Shown here piece after piece: positions 11,513-23,855 of a stretch of 64,000 bases of DNA. The notes beneath the pieces are model-generated. The model searched no databases and had not been told where the DNA came from. It saw only the letters and a program-made list of their open reading frames with translations. The translations under genes were made by a program, and so were the position numbers. Position 1 is the first letter of the stretch; the number at the start of each line of letters is the position of its first letter. Source of the stretch: Gnetum montanum (Eukaryota > Streptophyta > Gnetopsida > Gnetales > Gnetaceae). The DNA lies in contig MNCI01004678.1 in assembly GCA_015680685.1 (NCBI GenBank), positions 867,403 to 931,402 of the forward strand, written 5' to 3'.

Positions 11513-11978
11513 GGAAATTCTAAGTTATAAAGTTCTAATTGGACTATCTATCTTAGGATGTATTTATATTACAATTATTTTGGGGAATTCCAAGGGAATC
11601 TGTGGCTTCTATGTTTATGTCTTTATATTGTAATACACAAGGAATAAAATTTAGAAGGGCAAGGGAAGCATACATAGAAAACAACAATCTATCATAATAT
11701 AGAAATATTTTGCAACACAAGATTTAACATCAAACTTGGAATTGGTTATCTTTCTCATTATGTAGTCATATCAACCTTACCAAAATGGTTATGGAATACA
11801 TTGAATTTGGTAAAATAGCAACTTGAATAACTTTTAATATAGTGGATGAATTAAAATTCAACTCATTTTTTGCAAAATTATCTCAACCAAATTATATGTA
11901 AATATATATAAAACTAAGCTAGTTATATTCTTTTATAGTTATGGAAATGTAGATAGATTTGCTTTATAGTTCTAATGA

Positions 11979-12041
11979 GGTATTAACTTAAAGATAAAGA
12001 GTCTTAGCTTTGTAACCCGAGATTATAGATTTAATTCAACT
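11979..12041 (+). repeat. Second tRNA-like segment, decayed
   Basis: 'ggtattaacttaaagataaag ... atagatttaattc' matches 25614-25676 ('gttagctcaatgataaag ... taggttcaattc'), where box A and box B-like words are better kept. Confidence 0.4.
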
Positions 12042-12984
12042 TGATAAACCTGATCAGGAAAAAACTTTACCTTTAATTTATTGTATTTTTATTATGTGCT
12101 TGTCAGCTAAAACTATACTTATAGTCAACTACACCTTGCATGCAAATGCAGGTTGGTTCATACCACACATAATTATATCCACAATTTCAACCCAACAATA
12201 AACAAATGAACAATGATTCCCATGCTACCAATATTTCCATTTAATTTTAACCCAACAACAAACAAATGGAAAATGATGTCCATGCTACCAATACTCCCAT
12301 TAATTTCCATATGCCATGGTTGTGGCTACAATTATACACAACACAAGCTTTTGCACGTTATGTAAATTCAATGAGTTTACATAGTGATTTCAAATTTCAC
12401 CACCAATTTATAGCATTTTTCTTTATATGCTTGTTTAATTATATGTTTTGGAAGTACTTCACAGTCAAATTATTTTTGTTTTTTTTCCCATACATAGACT
12501 AAACTTTAAATAAAATTGCTTTTCATTTTTCAAAAAAAAAAGTTGTCCTTATAGTCACTGACTCCTCACGTGCAAACGCAGGTCAATGCATACCACACAT
12601 GATGGTGTGCACAATTTCAATGTAACAATAAACACATGGACAATGATGCCCCCACCATGCCAACAATATTCCCATTTAATTACCACAAGCCATGCCGCAT
12701 TTAATTCCCACAAGTCATTGCCATAGCCATAGTTGTACCCAACACATGCTTTTACATGTTGTGCAAATTGAAAATGCAAATGTACATGTCAGCATCATTC
12801 TACAATGATGAAAACCCTTCTCTTTTTCACTCACTTTCCTTGCCTTGCCTTGCATGCTTTGATGGCACATGTTGGATGAAATTCACAGCACAGCACAATG
12901 TATGACATGATGATAGCATAGTCATGTTCAGTAGCTGTCCACTTGTGTCGCACTTCTATGTAGCCATGTATTAAGGCCTATGTA

Positions 12985-13010
<26 letters not shown>
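12985..13010. repeat. (TA)n microsatellite
   Basis: An uninterrupted AT dinucleotide run. The corresponding place in the gene-side copy (near 26543-26552) has only 'catacataca', so the run grew in this copy or shrank in the other. Confidence 0.95.
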
Positions 13011-13015
<5 letters not shown>

Positions 13016-13035
13016 TCATGGTTACTAACACGTTA

Positions 13036-14430
13036 TCCAGAATGGAAAGGAGGATCCTTCCTCTAGGGGTTCTCAAAATGAAGATTCTCCACCCCTTGAC
13101 TCTGACGAAGGGGGCTTGAACCCACACTTAAAGTCCACTATCAATAATCCTAGTTTAGGCAAAAATGGGACTCAAGGAAGAGGCTCGAGCAAGCATTGTG
13201 ATGATGATAAAATTAATGAGAATAGTCGTGACCAACAAAGAGGAGGTGATAATCCTGATCTCTCTTCATCCTCTTCATCTACATTTTCTTCTTCCTCCTC
13301 TGAATCTGACAGACACTATAGATAGTGAATCCATGATGAAGGTGGATGGCAGGACCACAATGATCATAGAACCTACCATGAACGAAGGGGTAGCAGAGTG
13401 CATCATAGGCATCATCACAACCATAACAATGATAAACCTTTGTTGGAAACTCGAAGCATGTTGAACATTATAGAGGCAATCAAAATTCCAACCAAGCATG
13501 TGAAAGATAATAGAATCAAAAGGCTTGATATGAATAATATTCCTAGATTTGAGGGGGGATATAACTCAAATTCACATACCCATCTTCAAGCCTTTCATGA
13601 TGCCTGTGCCTTGCAGAACATAGAGAATAATTGGTAAAAACTTAACCTATTTCCCAGGACACTAGAATCAATTCACAAATGGAGTAGAAAGTTGGTACTG
13701 CTCCTTGGAGCTAGAATCAATTCACAAATGGAGTACAATGCTTGAGCTATTCAATGACAAATATCAGACATACTCCAACATGTCTAGTGTGAGAAAGTAA
13801 ATCCAAGGTTGGTAAAAAGGTATACATGAACCCTTGGACGTAGCCATGGGAAGGTATCATTTCCTTTTGCAGAGATGTTTTGGCCATGGTTATTCTTAGT
13901 GGGAGCAACTTTGCCATATCATAGATGAGCTCTGATCAGAAACAAGGTGAACTCTTGGGATCTATGCCCAAGGAAAACTATCAGAACTAAGAGCCCATCA
14001 TATTCAAAGGCTAATTAAGTAGGTTGCAAGAGAAGAAGGTGAGTTGAGTAAATGGGAAAGTGCTTAGGAGTATAATTGAGATCCTTCCATCAAAAAAAAG
14101 AAAGGTCTAATTCTGTGAAAGCGAGGAAGAGGCATCACTTGATGAAGTGGTATAACGAAAAACCTTGCTAATTTAAAAATATATGTCTAAAATTTTAGCT
14201 AAGGTTGATAAAATGTGAAAATATTTGGATGAAAAATTTCAAACTACTCCAAAAATTGCAAAAGAATCCAAAGAGCAAGGTAGTGATTGTGACCACAAGA
14301 GAAGAAAGGAAGTTGAATGTGCCTACCAAAGGGGTAAGGGTAAAGCTGTTATAGTAGAAGAGTTTGTGGAGTCAAAATAAGATGATGATGGTGGGTGTGA
14401 CATTTGCCAATATAAAAATACCAAGGGATG
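13036..14430 (+). pseudogene. Ty3/gypsy gag, 5'-truncated and broken
   Basis: The frame begins inside gag at the junction with the duplicated upstream DNA. It runs through a serine-rich stretch (about 13255-13310) and a His-rich stretch (about 13395-13435). The conserved gag core follows: 'RIKRLDMNNIPRFEGGYN', 'HLQAFHDACALQNIENNW' (13515-13637). Frameshifts and stops follow. The family A gag at 63900-64000 shares the 'NDNRIKRLDMNNIP-FEGGYN' block, so the two are related. The product would be the capsid protein. No 5' LTR or PBS precedes it, which shows that the 5' end was lost at 13035. Confidence 0.75.
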
Positions 14431-15030
14431 TTACCTTGTTGTGTCACACTTATAGGAATTTGGGGTGTATGCTTTGAATTTTAGACTGGATGAAGGCAAG
14501 CACCTAGAAGGTTTCCTTATCCTTAAGGTAACCCAAGATAGTTCCACTAGCAACAATAAGCTTATTATCCAAGTGGAGCTTCACCACAACCGTACGAATA
14601 GTACCATCAATGGCAACACCCATAGTCATGGGCGATGCCACCACCAAGGCAGCAGTACCCTTACAGACAACCCGATCCATATGGGTACTATGTTTAGCAA
14701 CCCATGTCACCATGTGACTCTTCCAATCACACTTCCTTCCAACATCACTACTACCCTCTAGAGTACTACAGAACTCATTCTCCATCTCTTAAAAGGAAGT
14801 CCCCATATCCTTATCACCCTTCTCATCCTTCAATACATGTTCCTTCATCCTTAACCCAATTACTACCTCCTCCATTCATGTAGGATGAAATTCCTACACA
14901 GTCGTAACAACATAATGCTACTAAGGTTGTTAACTTATAATCGATTCCTCAATTGAGTGGCTCAAAAACTATATCTCGTAAAAGACCATTCTTCTGAACC
15001 AATAGTCCTATAAAGCCCTCATCAACTCAT
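14431..15030 (+). pseudogene. Gag C-terminal region, low-complexity, His/Pro/Thr-rich
   Basis: This lies between the gag core and the protease of the same element. The longest open stretch (14465-14761) is rich in His, Asn and Thr, as in the low-complexity C-terminal gag tails of the other copies here. A possible zinc-knuckle remnant precedes it near 14398 ('CDICQYKNTKGC' in conceptual frame), comparable to the C-x2-C-x3-H-x4-C motif of the other gag copies but with the histidine lost. Confidence 0.45.
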
Positions 15031-15360
15031 GTGGTAGATCGCCTTATGTCTCTATCATCTTATGCATCCATTCCTTTTGAAATCCCTTCAAACCAAATGC
15101 CTCCCAAGATCTGCACAGTAATGTCAACCCATGTTGTATTTGATTGGATCAAGGTTGGAAGCCTTTCCAAGAAAAGGGTTAGCAGTCCTCTCATCTACTT
15201 GGAAATCACTAAAAATGAGCCATGCAAAGCTCTTCTTGATTCAAGTTCTAGTGTCAACCTAATTTCCATGCAATGTTCCAAGCTTGAAACCCACCTCCTC
15301 TCAAGAAGAGCAACATCTGTTTAGAATTGATAGATCAATCCATTACTATTTCCTTGGGAT
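15031..15360 (+). pseudogene. Ty3/gypsy protease domain
   Basis: A short open frame contains 'PLIYLEITKNEPCKALLDSSSSVNLI'. It fits the retropepsin entry 'PL.v.v.......aLlDtGSs.NLi' with the catalytic Asp kept and the following Thr-Gly replaced by Ser-Ser. The late LG-(H/R)-P-W motif is not readable in this frame. It follows gag and precedes RT, as expected. The active site is altered, so it would be inactive even if translated. Confidence 0.7.
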
Positions 15361-15899
15361 TAGTGAAGGACATTGTGACCTGTGTTTGTGGGTGATTGTA
15401 TCCTACTGATTTCTTGATGATCAAGGTTAATAATTGTTAAGGGGACTTCTTAATCATTATGGAAAGGGCTTGGTTGAGCATTGTTGATGTGTGAATGGGC
15501 ATCAAAGATCTTTCCCTAGATATTTCCAAGGAAAGTGCATTTGAAAAGATTGAGAAGAAGAGAGTTCCATGCATTGTGTACAACAATACTAGGTGCAACT
15601 ATGTGTAGAAACTTTGATTTATCAAAAGCACATCAATAAAAGCATGTAGATAGTGTGTAGATAAATCTAAAATTCAAAAGTTCCTGTACACAATAGCCAC
15701 AAAATAGGAGGGTATCTAGTGGCTAACAGGTGATTCTGAAAGTAGCACACTTTGCATGGAACCTACTGAGAGCCTAACTTATGCTTATGTTGAAGGCATG
15801 GATGAACTGGAGCAAGTTCATCACCAACTCTCCAAAGAGGAACCTGATGATACCAATTGGGATTAGTTGGAAATCTTTGACAATTTCAAATAAGATCCC

Positions 15900-16790
15900 T
15901 TAGAGTTGATAACTCTACCTATCATCATGGAATATGCATTTTTTGAAAAATGGCAAGCTAGTGATAATCAATGTCAACCTTGCTCTTGAGTAGAAAAGGA
16001 TGCTATTGAAGATGGTCAACAGCCTTTTCTTAATCATATCCTAAACTCATAGGGATTGATCCTTGGATATGCTAGCATCACATTTATACTGATTTGGCCA
16101 TGAAGCCAAAGAAGCAGCCATAATGGTAGTTGAACCCCAAATTAAAGTAGATCATCAAAGAGGAAATTGATCAACTCCTCAGGACAAGTTTTATCTATCC
16201 AATTGTGGATAGCAAGTGGGTTAGCCCACTTGTAAGTGTGCCAAAGAAAGGTGGCAAGTGGTAGGCCTATATTGATTCTAAGCTATTGAACATGGCGATG
16301 TTCAAAGATCATTTTCCATTTCCATTTGAGAACCGGGTGTTGGACACGATTTCTAGGCATTACTATTATAGCTTTCTGGATGGTTATAGTGGCTATAACC
16401 AAATTCAAATCATGCTTGAGGATCAAGCTAAAACAACATTCACAAGTCTTTGAAGGACTTTTACACATCATAAGATGCCCTTGGTTCTATGCAATGCCCT
16501 TACAACTTTCCAACGATTGGTTTTGAGCATTTTTAGCCGTAGATTAGTAGTGAGGTGTAAGTCTTCATGGATGACTTCTCCACCTATGGCACTACATTTG
16601 AGTCAGCCTTGGACCACCTTAAGCAAGTGCTTAAAAGGTATGTGGAGACTAATCTTTGGCTCAATTAGTAGAAAAGCCATCTAATGGTCTAGGAAAGCAT
16701 TATGCTTAGGCATAGAATTTCTGAAGCAAGGATCAAGGTGGACCCTAAAAAGATTAGGTTCATCTAAGGAATAACCCGCCAACCAAAAAC
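15900..16790 (+). pseudogene. Ty3/gypsy reverse transcriptase
   Basis: Across frameshifts one can read 'WVSPLVSVPKKGG', 'FPFPFENRVLDTI', 'FLDGYSGYNQIQI', 'LEDQAKTTFTS', 'HKMPLVLCNA-TTFQRLVLSIFS' and the catalytic 'VFMDDFSTYG' at about 16557-16590. The FMDDFS form is typical of the Athila/Tat branch rather than of chromoviruses, which usually have FIDDIL. Known role: copying element RNA into cDNA. There are many stops; it is a relic. Confidence 0.85.
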
Positions 16791-16929
16791 TATTAAAGAT
16801 GTCTAGTCATTCCTTGGATACACTAGCTACTATTGATGATTCATAGAGAATTTCTCTAAGATCACTAAACCATTGGTCAAGCCCACAAAGAAAGATGTTC
16901 CATTCATATGGACCAAGAAATGTGAAAAG

Positions 16930-17390
16930 GCATTCTAGTGGCTTAAGGAAAATCTTGTAGAAACTCCAATTCTACAAGTACCAAATTGGTCCAAACCATT
17001 TCACATCATGATAGATGCATCAAACTATGCCTTGGGATCCATGCTTACATAGTTAGACAATCAAAAACATCCTTACTACATCCACTGCACAAGCCGAAGC
17101 ATTGTGTGTGCATAGCTTAACTACATCATAACAAAAAAAGAGCTAATGATGGTGGTGTATGCCTTGGATAAATTCACAAACTATGTGCTTGGGTACAAGG
17201 TGTTTGTGCACATAAACCACAATTCCATTCGCTTCCTCATAAACAAGCTGATGATGAGCCTCCCTATCATGCAAGGGTTGTGATCTTACAGGAGTCTGAT
17301 CTTACAATGGTAGATCGAAAGGGCATCGAGAATGTGGTTTCTGATCACTTATCTTGGTTACAATGGGACAATAAAGATGAGGAAATCCTA
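16930..17390 (+). pseudogene. Ty3/gypsy RNase H domain
   Basis: In broken frames: 'LNYIITKKELMMVVYALDKFTNYVLGYKVFVHINHNSIRFLINK' (about 17120-17250), then 'GIENVVSDHLSWL'. This follows the RNase H pattern 'lnYtttEkELLAvvfAldkFr.YLlG.k..v.TDH.alryL'. The catalytic Glu of the E-K-E-L motif has become Lys and the T-D-H Asp an Asn, so this is an inactive remnant. It follows RT in the normal order. Confidence 0.75.
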
Positions 17391-17559
17391 CTTTTTAATT
17401 AATTTCTTGATGAACTCCTATTTTCTAGTGCAATAAATGAACAAGTACCCGCTGAACCAAAATGGTACAATGGCATCCTCACTTATCTTATCACTCAAGA
17501 GATGCCACAAAACCTAAACTTATGAAAGAAATAATCATTTCTTCATCAGACTAAATGCT

Positions 17560-18770
17560 TCATGGGGATTAATGAACACCTTTACAAGGTGTGCATCAAT
17601 GGCCTAATTTGTTGGTGTATTCCTAATGTTGGTCAACTGCATGTTTTCTATGATGCTCATGAGGGTCCTTGTGGAGGCCACTATGCAGGGAGATGCATGG
17701 CCATTAAGGTCCTAATGGTAGGGTATTGCTGGCCAACAATCTTTAGGGATGATCACCAATGCTTCCACTCTTATGAATGCTACTCAAATGTAGGATTCTC
17801 AACAGTGGATCCAACCACTAGAACCATTTGACATCTAGGGAATAGACTTCATGGGTCCCATCATGCCAATGTAAATGGAAAGGTATACATAATAGTTGTT
17901 GTTGACTATTGTACCAAATGGGCAAAAGTAGTAGTCATCATCAACTATACATCTTCCACTAGTACATGGTCTGTACAACAAAATGTTGTAAACAAGTTTG
18001 GAGTGCCACGTGCACTAATTTCTAACAATGGTGCTTATTTTGTAGGTGCTACTTTTAGCAAGCTCATGCAACTCTTGGAAGTTGAACATAAACTAACACC
18101 CTACCACTCCCAAGCCAACGATCAAGCAAAGGTTACCGATAGGGAGATCACTAAGATCTTAACCTAAAAAATTAGCAATAAGCATGAAACTAAATAATGC
18201 CCTTTGGTTTTACCCTCCACATGGAAACTCTTTTTAGGCTAGTCTCCCTATGAGCTAGTGTATAGAAAATTACAAACTCTTCCAATTCAATTTGATCTTA
18301 GTACACTTCAATAACTTGTGATCTAGATCTTGACCTCAGCCTAGCACAGAAAGAGAGATTGATCAACTTCAACGTGCTAGATGAAAATCAATTGATAGCC
18401 CTATCCTTGAATGAAGTGTATAAGGCATTCAACAAAAAATGCCATGACCTTAGAATATGGAAGGTAAAATTTCAACTTGGAGACAAAGTCCTCTACTAGA
18501 ACCCCACACATGTAATCCAACTAACAAAGTTCCAAAAATTGTGGAAACAGCCTTACACCATTTATGAAACCTATTCTTTTGGGTTCATGTTGATCTACAA
18601 ACCTAAGAGCCCAAACAAGAAATAGTTGGTTAATATGCAGCAACTAAGACCTTTCCATGAGCCCAAGCAAGCCATTGAAATCAACACCTTCTCAGATGGA
18701 CAACCTCACTCAATTTTTTCAATCTCCTCCTTCCAACTCAATCATGGGAAAGATGGCCATCCATGCTAAT
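17560..18770 (+). pseudogene. Ty3/gypsy integrase
   Basis: The N-terminal zinc region is visible in 17562-17831 ('HVFYDAHEGPCGGHYAGR', 'VGYCWPTIFRDDHQC'). The core follows: 'GIDFMGPIMPM', 'VVDYCTKWAKVV', 'KFGVPRALISNNGAYF', 'LTPYHSQANDQAKVTDREI'. Two catalytic positions are changed: the second Asp reads Asn in ISNNG, and the Glu of the QAEV-type motif reads Lys in QAKV. The C-terminal part includes 'FQLGDKVLY' and 'LWKQPYTIYETY' (the GPY-like fold). It ends near 18770. It is inactive. Confidence 0.85.
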
Positions 18771-20783
18771 CCTTAAAATAGCTTCTCAGTTTTTCTACTT
18801 TTTTGTTTTACACCTTTTTATTTTACACTTTGTTATTTTTCCAAGTTTTTTTTACAACATTGTTAGTATGTTTTATACTTCTTGAATATTTTACAATTTC
18901 TTTTCCATTGTCCATTATTTTGATGTGAATTTTCCTTGTTTACTAATAAAAGTGCTTTGTTGCCAACAGGACATAGTGACACTATAGATGTTTACCAATG
19001 GTGGCTTGTATATAATATTTTGATTACTAATGTTTGGTTTCTATTTTTCAATTTTGATGACTAATGACTAAGACAAAGTTTCTTTTTCATGAAATAGGCA
19101 ATAATTCCATGTCATCCACCCATCCATAAACTTTACAACTTTTCTTGTTTTGGAAATACGAGGTCCCTTTTTCATTAATTAAACTTTAACAAACTTGTGA
19201 TCTTCGTAGTTTCCAAACTTGGAAAAGATTCAAAGGTTTGAATAGGATGTGACTTCAAAGGGATTCGGTACTCTTTGTGCCTCTCTATTCACTTGAGTGC
19301 ATGAGTGTTTTCATGGATTTCTTACCATTCCATTTCAACCAATAACAGGAAGCTAAATAAGTCTTTTCATGGTGTGGTTTCCATCCAAAAATCCATAAAA
19401 AAACATAAAATTTGAAAAAAAAAAAACATGATGGGAATTCAAAGCACATCCCTTAGACAAAATAACAAGCTACAAGCACTAGTTATGAGACTAGAAAGAC
19501 ATGTTACCCATGCCTGAAGATCCCCTCTAACTAAGATTCTTTCTCACTTCATGATTCTCTTTTCTTCTCTAATAAGGAATAGTGATTGATTTGTGGGAGC
19601 ATTTTTGTTTTTTGAGAGGATGGTCTGGTCTTAGCATAGTGATGGGAAGTTATTGAAAGTGGTTGGTTTTGATCTAGACTAAGGATGGACTTTATTAGGT
19701 CATTTAACCATAAAATCCATAAGGGACTTCATGTGACCATGATTAGGAATTTTATTCCACTTCCTCTCTCATCCATCAATGCTTTTCATAACTTACCTCA
19801 CTACCAATTTTCATGTTTTGCTTAATATCTTAGTTTCATGTGTTAAAATTCTTAAATGGGTTCTTCCAGATTTGGTCCTTAACTTTTTGTAACCATTAAT
19901 CAACTGTGGGGCCCATGGAATCCTTCATTGAGGTTATGCAAGGACAAAAATGGCATAAGTGTGCTATGGGGAGGATCCACTTACATGTCTCTTGGTTGGG
20001 TTAGTTAAGTTTCTTATCCTTAGGCATTTTGGCAATCAAATCTTTTGCATTTCCCATTAGTTGCATCCAATTGTGTGCTCCTTAAGACATTTCTTTAATT
20101 AACCTCCATCTTTTGTAAAATATAAAGCCCTCTTCATGCATCTCATTGTGTTCTTAGCTTCTTGGGCTTCCATTTAATTCCAATTTCACTCAAAAACTCC
20201 TTGTGTTTTTTTGAATTTTGACTTGATCAACTATGATCAATATTTGCATCAAGTAGGCCTAGTCAATGCAACTGACCACATCACTAGGGCCTTCGACGAG
20301 GCCCAATTCATGCATGGAAAAAATTCTATATATAGCACCCACCACTTAGGAATTTCTTGCCATTTGCTTCAAAAATAAGGGGAGTTTTTGCAATTTTTTA
20401 GAGCTCAAAACCTTCTAGAACCCATAACTTTCAAACTGTTTGTCTAGTTCACTCCGCTCTTTAGTCCTATAGCTTCTAGAGGTATGCTCTTTGTCATGGG
20501 GGCTATAAACCTTAGGTTTTTAATAACCAAAATTTTCAAAAATTTTCTAACTCCCCCATGGCTTTAATGAATCAATAATATTAAAATACTAAGTAATGAG
20601 AGTTAAGCCCTTCCAACACACTCTAGTAACCTATTTAATTAGGTAATAACAAAATAATATTGAAATAATCAAACTGACCATGATCACAACTTAGCTAAGT
20701 TTAACTACCACATGAGATAAGATATTCTAAATGTTTCAAAGTTACACATTAAGTGCTAATCATTGGTCATGTTGTGATTATAG
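18771..20783 (+). other. Spacer between integrase and ORFX, with TATA box
   Basis: No conserved coding sequence was seen. T-rich at 18780-18960. 19428-19570 matches 7902-8060 in the left copy. A TATA box (CTATATATAG, 20325-20334) is followed by 'cacccaccacttagg' and lies about 450 nt before the ORFX ATG at 20784. Because the other ORFX copies also have a TATA box at a like distance, this is a candidate internal promoter. Confidence 0.5.
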
Positions 20784-23616
20784 ATGGCACCAACATCAAA
20801 GTACCCACAAGAAGGAGGACCATCCCAACCAAGGGAAAATGACCTAGAGCTAGAAGAGATCAACAAGAATAAGCCCAAGAACAAACAGTAGAAACTGATG
20901 CAACGGGACCTCTTTGGGAGGATCCCAAAGTGGAATCTATTCAATAGATTCCTAAGGAAGTGATCGTAATTGAACAATCCCATCAAGATGAGGCACCAGA
21001 ACCAGTGCCAAGACTTGAAGTCACGTTGACTCAAGCTTACCTTGATCAGCTCAAGCCTCATGACATCGAACATTCAATTCTTCAAGAATTGAACTTTGAA
21101 CCATTCTTAGAACATGCTCCTACAAAAGTCAAGACATAATTGCAGAACTCTCTCATGTGGCTAGTCATCACTGCTTGTGGGGAATGGTACATGGGAGAGA
21201 CATATATTTTTTGGAATGGTAGGTATGTGAGAGCCACTATAAATATCAAGGACATTTAGGTGTCCTACTCAATGGAGGCCATTGCACAAGCCCTTGGGTT
21301 TCCTGATATCAAAATAAATTTGGCAAAGATCTCCATACAAGAAGACCTGAATGCAAAGAAGGAGTGGATCCAGTAGTGTTATGGAGTGGACCACAAGGAG
21401 TATGGTGCACTCACCTTGGCAGAGCATGTATATTTGAAGATAGCAACCTACCACCTTAATCCAACAGTGAAACCTAGAAAGATGACTATATTCTCTACCC
21501 GTGTGTGTGTCGCTCTAAGTAGAAAATTCCTTGTGAACCTTCCACAGCTAATCTATCTAGAGATAGAAAGTTGATTTAAGAAAAATGAATGTGGAAGGGA
21601 GGCCTTTCCTTTTCCATGCCTCATCTGAAAACTATGCAAAATGGCAAATATAGTTTGCTACGCTAAAGACATAATCAGGCATGCTCCTATTACCTCCTAG
21701 GTAGAAATGATGAAGGATAAGACCCTTTTTATGACCAAGAAAGAGGAGCAGTAATGACCACCTCCACCACCCATCCATGAAACAACAATAGATGCCTACA
21801 CTACCCTTGAGCACATGCACGAGATCCAAGAGCAAGAGTAGTGAACAAGCATAAGTGATGGCAACCCATCTATGTATCACCCAGCAATGAGTCACCTTAA
21901 CAAAGTGGCTCAAACCATTAGTCAAATATAGGGAGGTGGGCCAATTTTCTCAAGCCCAAAGAACACAGCTACCTATGAGATCAAATACTAATGACTAAGA
22001 GATAATGATATCTTTCTCACAACAATAGAAATTCCCATAAATCTTTGGAAATGCTAGTACTTTTTTTGTGCATCTAAAGAAGGGCAAGGGGACAACTGTC
22101 TTGGTGATGCAACACCATGGGCAAGAGATAGTAGTACAAGTGGTTGCTAATAAATTACCAAAGCATTGAATGCAACTACAAAGTCCGTACCAGACATTTC
22201 TGCACTCAGAGTTGTGTAGACATCCATAAGAATAGTTAGTGGTAGATTGAACATAGCCTAGCATGAGGAGTTGCTAGACTTAATGGTGGGCACTAAGCAA
22301 CTAATTCCAAGTATCTCTGATCTTTTGAATAGAATCGCTGCAACCTAGTCGAAGCTACTAAAAGTAAAGGACAAGTGCATTATATTAGAGGGACAACTCA
22401 AAATAGCCCAGGCACAAAACCAATGCTTGGCTACAGAGGTTGCTAAATTAAGAACTCATCTTACTAATCTCACGTTTCTCAACCCTGCATTGACACATGA
22501 TAAAGCTTTCAAACAACTTCAAGAAAAGCTCAAAAAGGTTGAGGATGCCAACAAGATAACAATCTTCGATCAACCCTTAGCTAATTCCATAATGCATAAT
22601 ATCCAAAAAGCCTTGGATCAGACTTGCCAAGAGAATGTGATTCTGACTACAGAGAATCATCACCTGTGAAATGTTTATGCGTAAAAGTGGCAGATGGTAG
22701 ATTTCATCCATCAATAGCAAGAGTAGGTAACAAAAGTGAACACTGAACTAAGAAGATTGGTAGCCAAAAATAGAAATCTCTCTAGGAAGGATGTTCAAGC
22801 TCTTCACCAAGAATCTATAATAGAGATAGCTACCTCGAAAAATGAGGCTCTCAAATTTGAGAGAGTCAAAGTCACTATAGAGATTAGGTTGGTCTACAAA
22901 AAGAGATTAATAAAAAACACATTCAAATGTTAAAGGCAAAAGTCAATGAGGCCCTCCAACAGCTCGAGGAAGGAGGTGATGTCTAGCGGCCTATCTTTTA
23001 TGGGCTCAACAACTACAACAAAGTGGAAATCCACATGCAGGAGCTACAGATTGAGGAGATGACGAAATATATGGAGCTTGTCAATCTCCATTATGTGAAC
23101 CTAACAATGCTAACTGTTGGATGACCATAGTTAGAGTTGAAGAAGCAAGTGGCCAGCTCGTACTTGTTGTATGAGGCAGAGTTCAAAACTCATAAGGAGA
23201 CCAAGCAAAAGCTTGAGATTGCTAATACTGAACTCGAGGTTCTCAAGGAACAATTCACTAATTAAAGATCAATTGCTAAGAACCTGGCCAAAAGGATGAA
23301 CGACTACCAGGAGTTGCAGAATGCTCTCAAGGCATTTGATGTTGAATGCAAACCTTTTGCTACTTGATTTATCAACATGAAGGATATGTTCCCAACAATG
23401 CCCTATCCTTGGGATGTTCCCATGCTGGCCCACATTGGCAACGCTGCATGGATCATGCATGATCCCAAAGGTAAGGAGAAGAAGATGAAGGCATTGTTGA
23501 ATACCTTCTGTCTTCCACCAAAAGTTGTAGTTGTTGTAGGTCAACCACTGCATGCACCCGAAGCAGGAGAAGGTCCTTCAGAGCCTCAAGAACCTCCACC
23601 ACCTAGGATCATTTGA
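20784..23616 (+). pseudogene. ORFX copy 3 (extra ORF downstream of integrase)
   Basis: The start ATG at 20784 (MAPTSKYPQEGG...) matches in position and first residues the ATGGC starts of three other copies (41746, 52422 and 57157, minus strand). Visible parts: a charged N-terminus; a conserved core with 'ELNFEPF-E', then 'GEWYMGETYIFWNG', 'FPDIKI', 'LTLAEHVYLKIATYHLNPT', 'LPQLIYLEIES'; a long helical, probably coiled-coil middle (22360-23340, many Leu/Lys/Glu heptads); and a Pro/Glu-rich tail ending PPPPRII. About 940 codons, broken by stops and frameshifts. It stands where Athila-like elements carry an env-like ORF. I see no signal peptide or membrane segment. The core vaguely recalls the 'putative plant transposon protein' families; that is inference. 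Confidence 0.7.
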
Positions 23617-23842
23617 GCTTCTTCATTTTCTTTATGCTGTCAGAGGAGTTGTATTTGTTAATTTTGTCCTGGTGTTCAATTTTGTTGTCCTGAACACTAA
23701 GTTTTGTCATTATTGTAATTGTACACTTGGTCACTTAGGTTTTATTGTGTTGTTTGTGTGTTAATAATCCCATACCTTCCCAAATATTTTGTAAGAAACT
23801 CGTTTCTCCTTTTATTGTTCACTTGAGAATGAGTTTTCATCC
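23617..23842 (+). other. 3' untranslated region of the plus-strand element
   Basis: T-rich sequence between the ORFX stop and the PPT. Open frames here are short and unconserved. 'gagaatgagttttcatcc' just before the PPT is shared with 9350-9370 and, inverted, with 56227-56245 and 62002-62020. Confidence 0.5.
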
Positions 23843-23855
23843 AGTTGTGGGGGTA
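23843..23855 (+). promoter_or_regulatory. Polypurine tract
   Basis: AGTTGTGGGGGTA directly abuts the LTR start TGATGAG. The inverted equivalents at 38768-38780, 56207-56220 and 61982-61995 share the GGGGGTA core. It would prime plus-strand DNA synthesis. Confidence 0.8.

Larger units (their letters stand above)
11105..13035 (+). repeat. Duplicate of the glutaredoxin upstream region (decayed copy)
   Basis: From 'attagcttgattcct' near 11112 to 'actaacacg' at 13035 this aligns by eye over its length with 24755-26577, which lies just upstream of the glutaredoxin gene. Shared landmarks are the LINE tail, the two tRNA-like heads, 'cataattatat..cacaatttcaacccaacaataaacaaatg', 'cttttgcacgtta' and the end 'taaaatcactgttactgacacg'. 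This copy has few CpGs where the gene-side copy has many. It ends abruptly at 13035, where gag sequence of the next element begins. Confidence 0.85.

Noticed and set aside
20756-21073. 105-codon minus-strand frame with hydrophobic runs as a membrane protein
   Set aside because: Antisense to ORFX copy 3; the hydrophobic look comes from reverse-complemented Lys/Asn codons.
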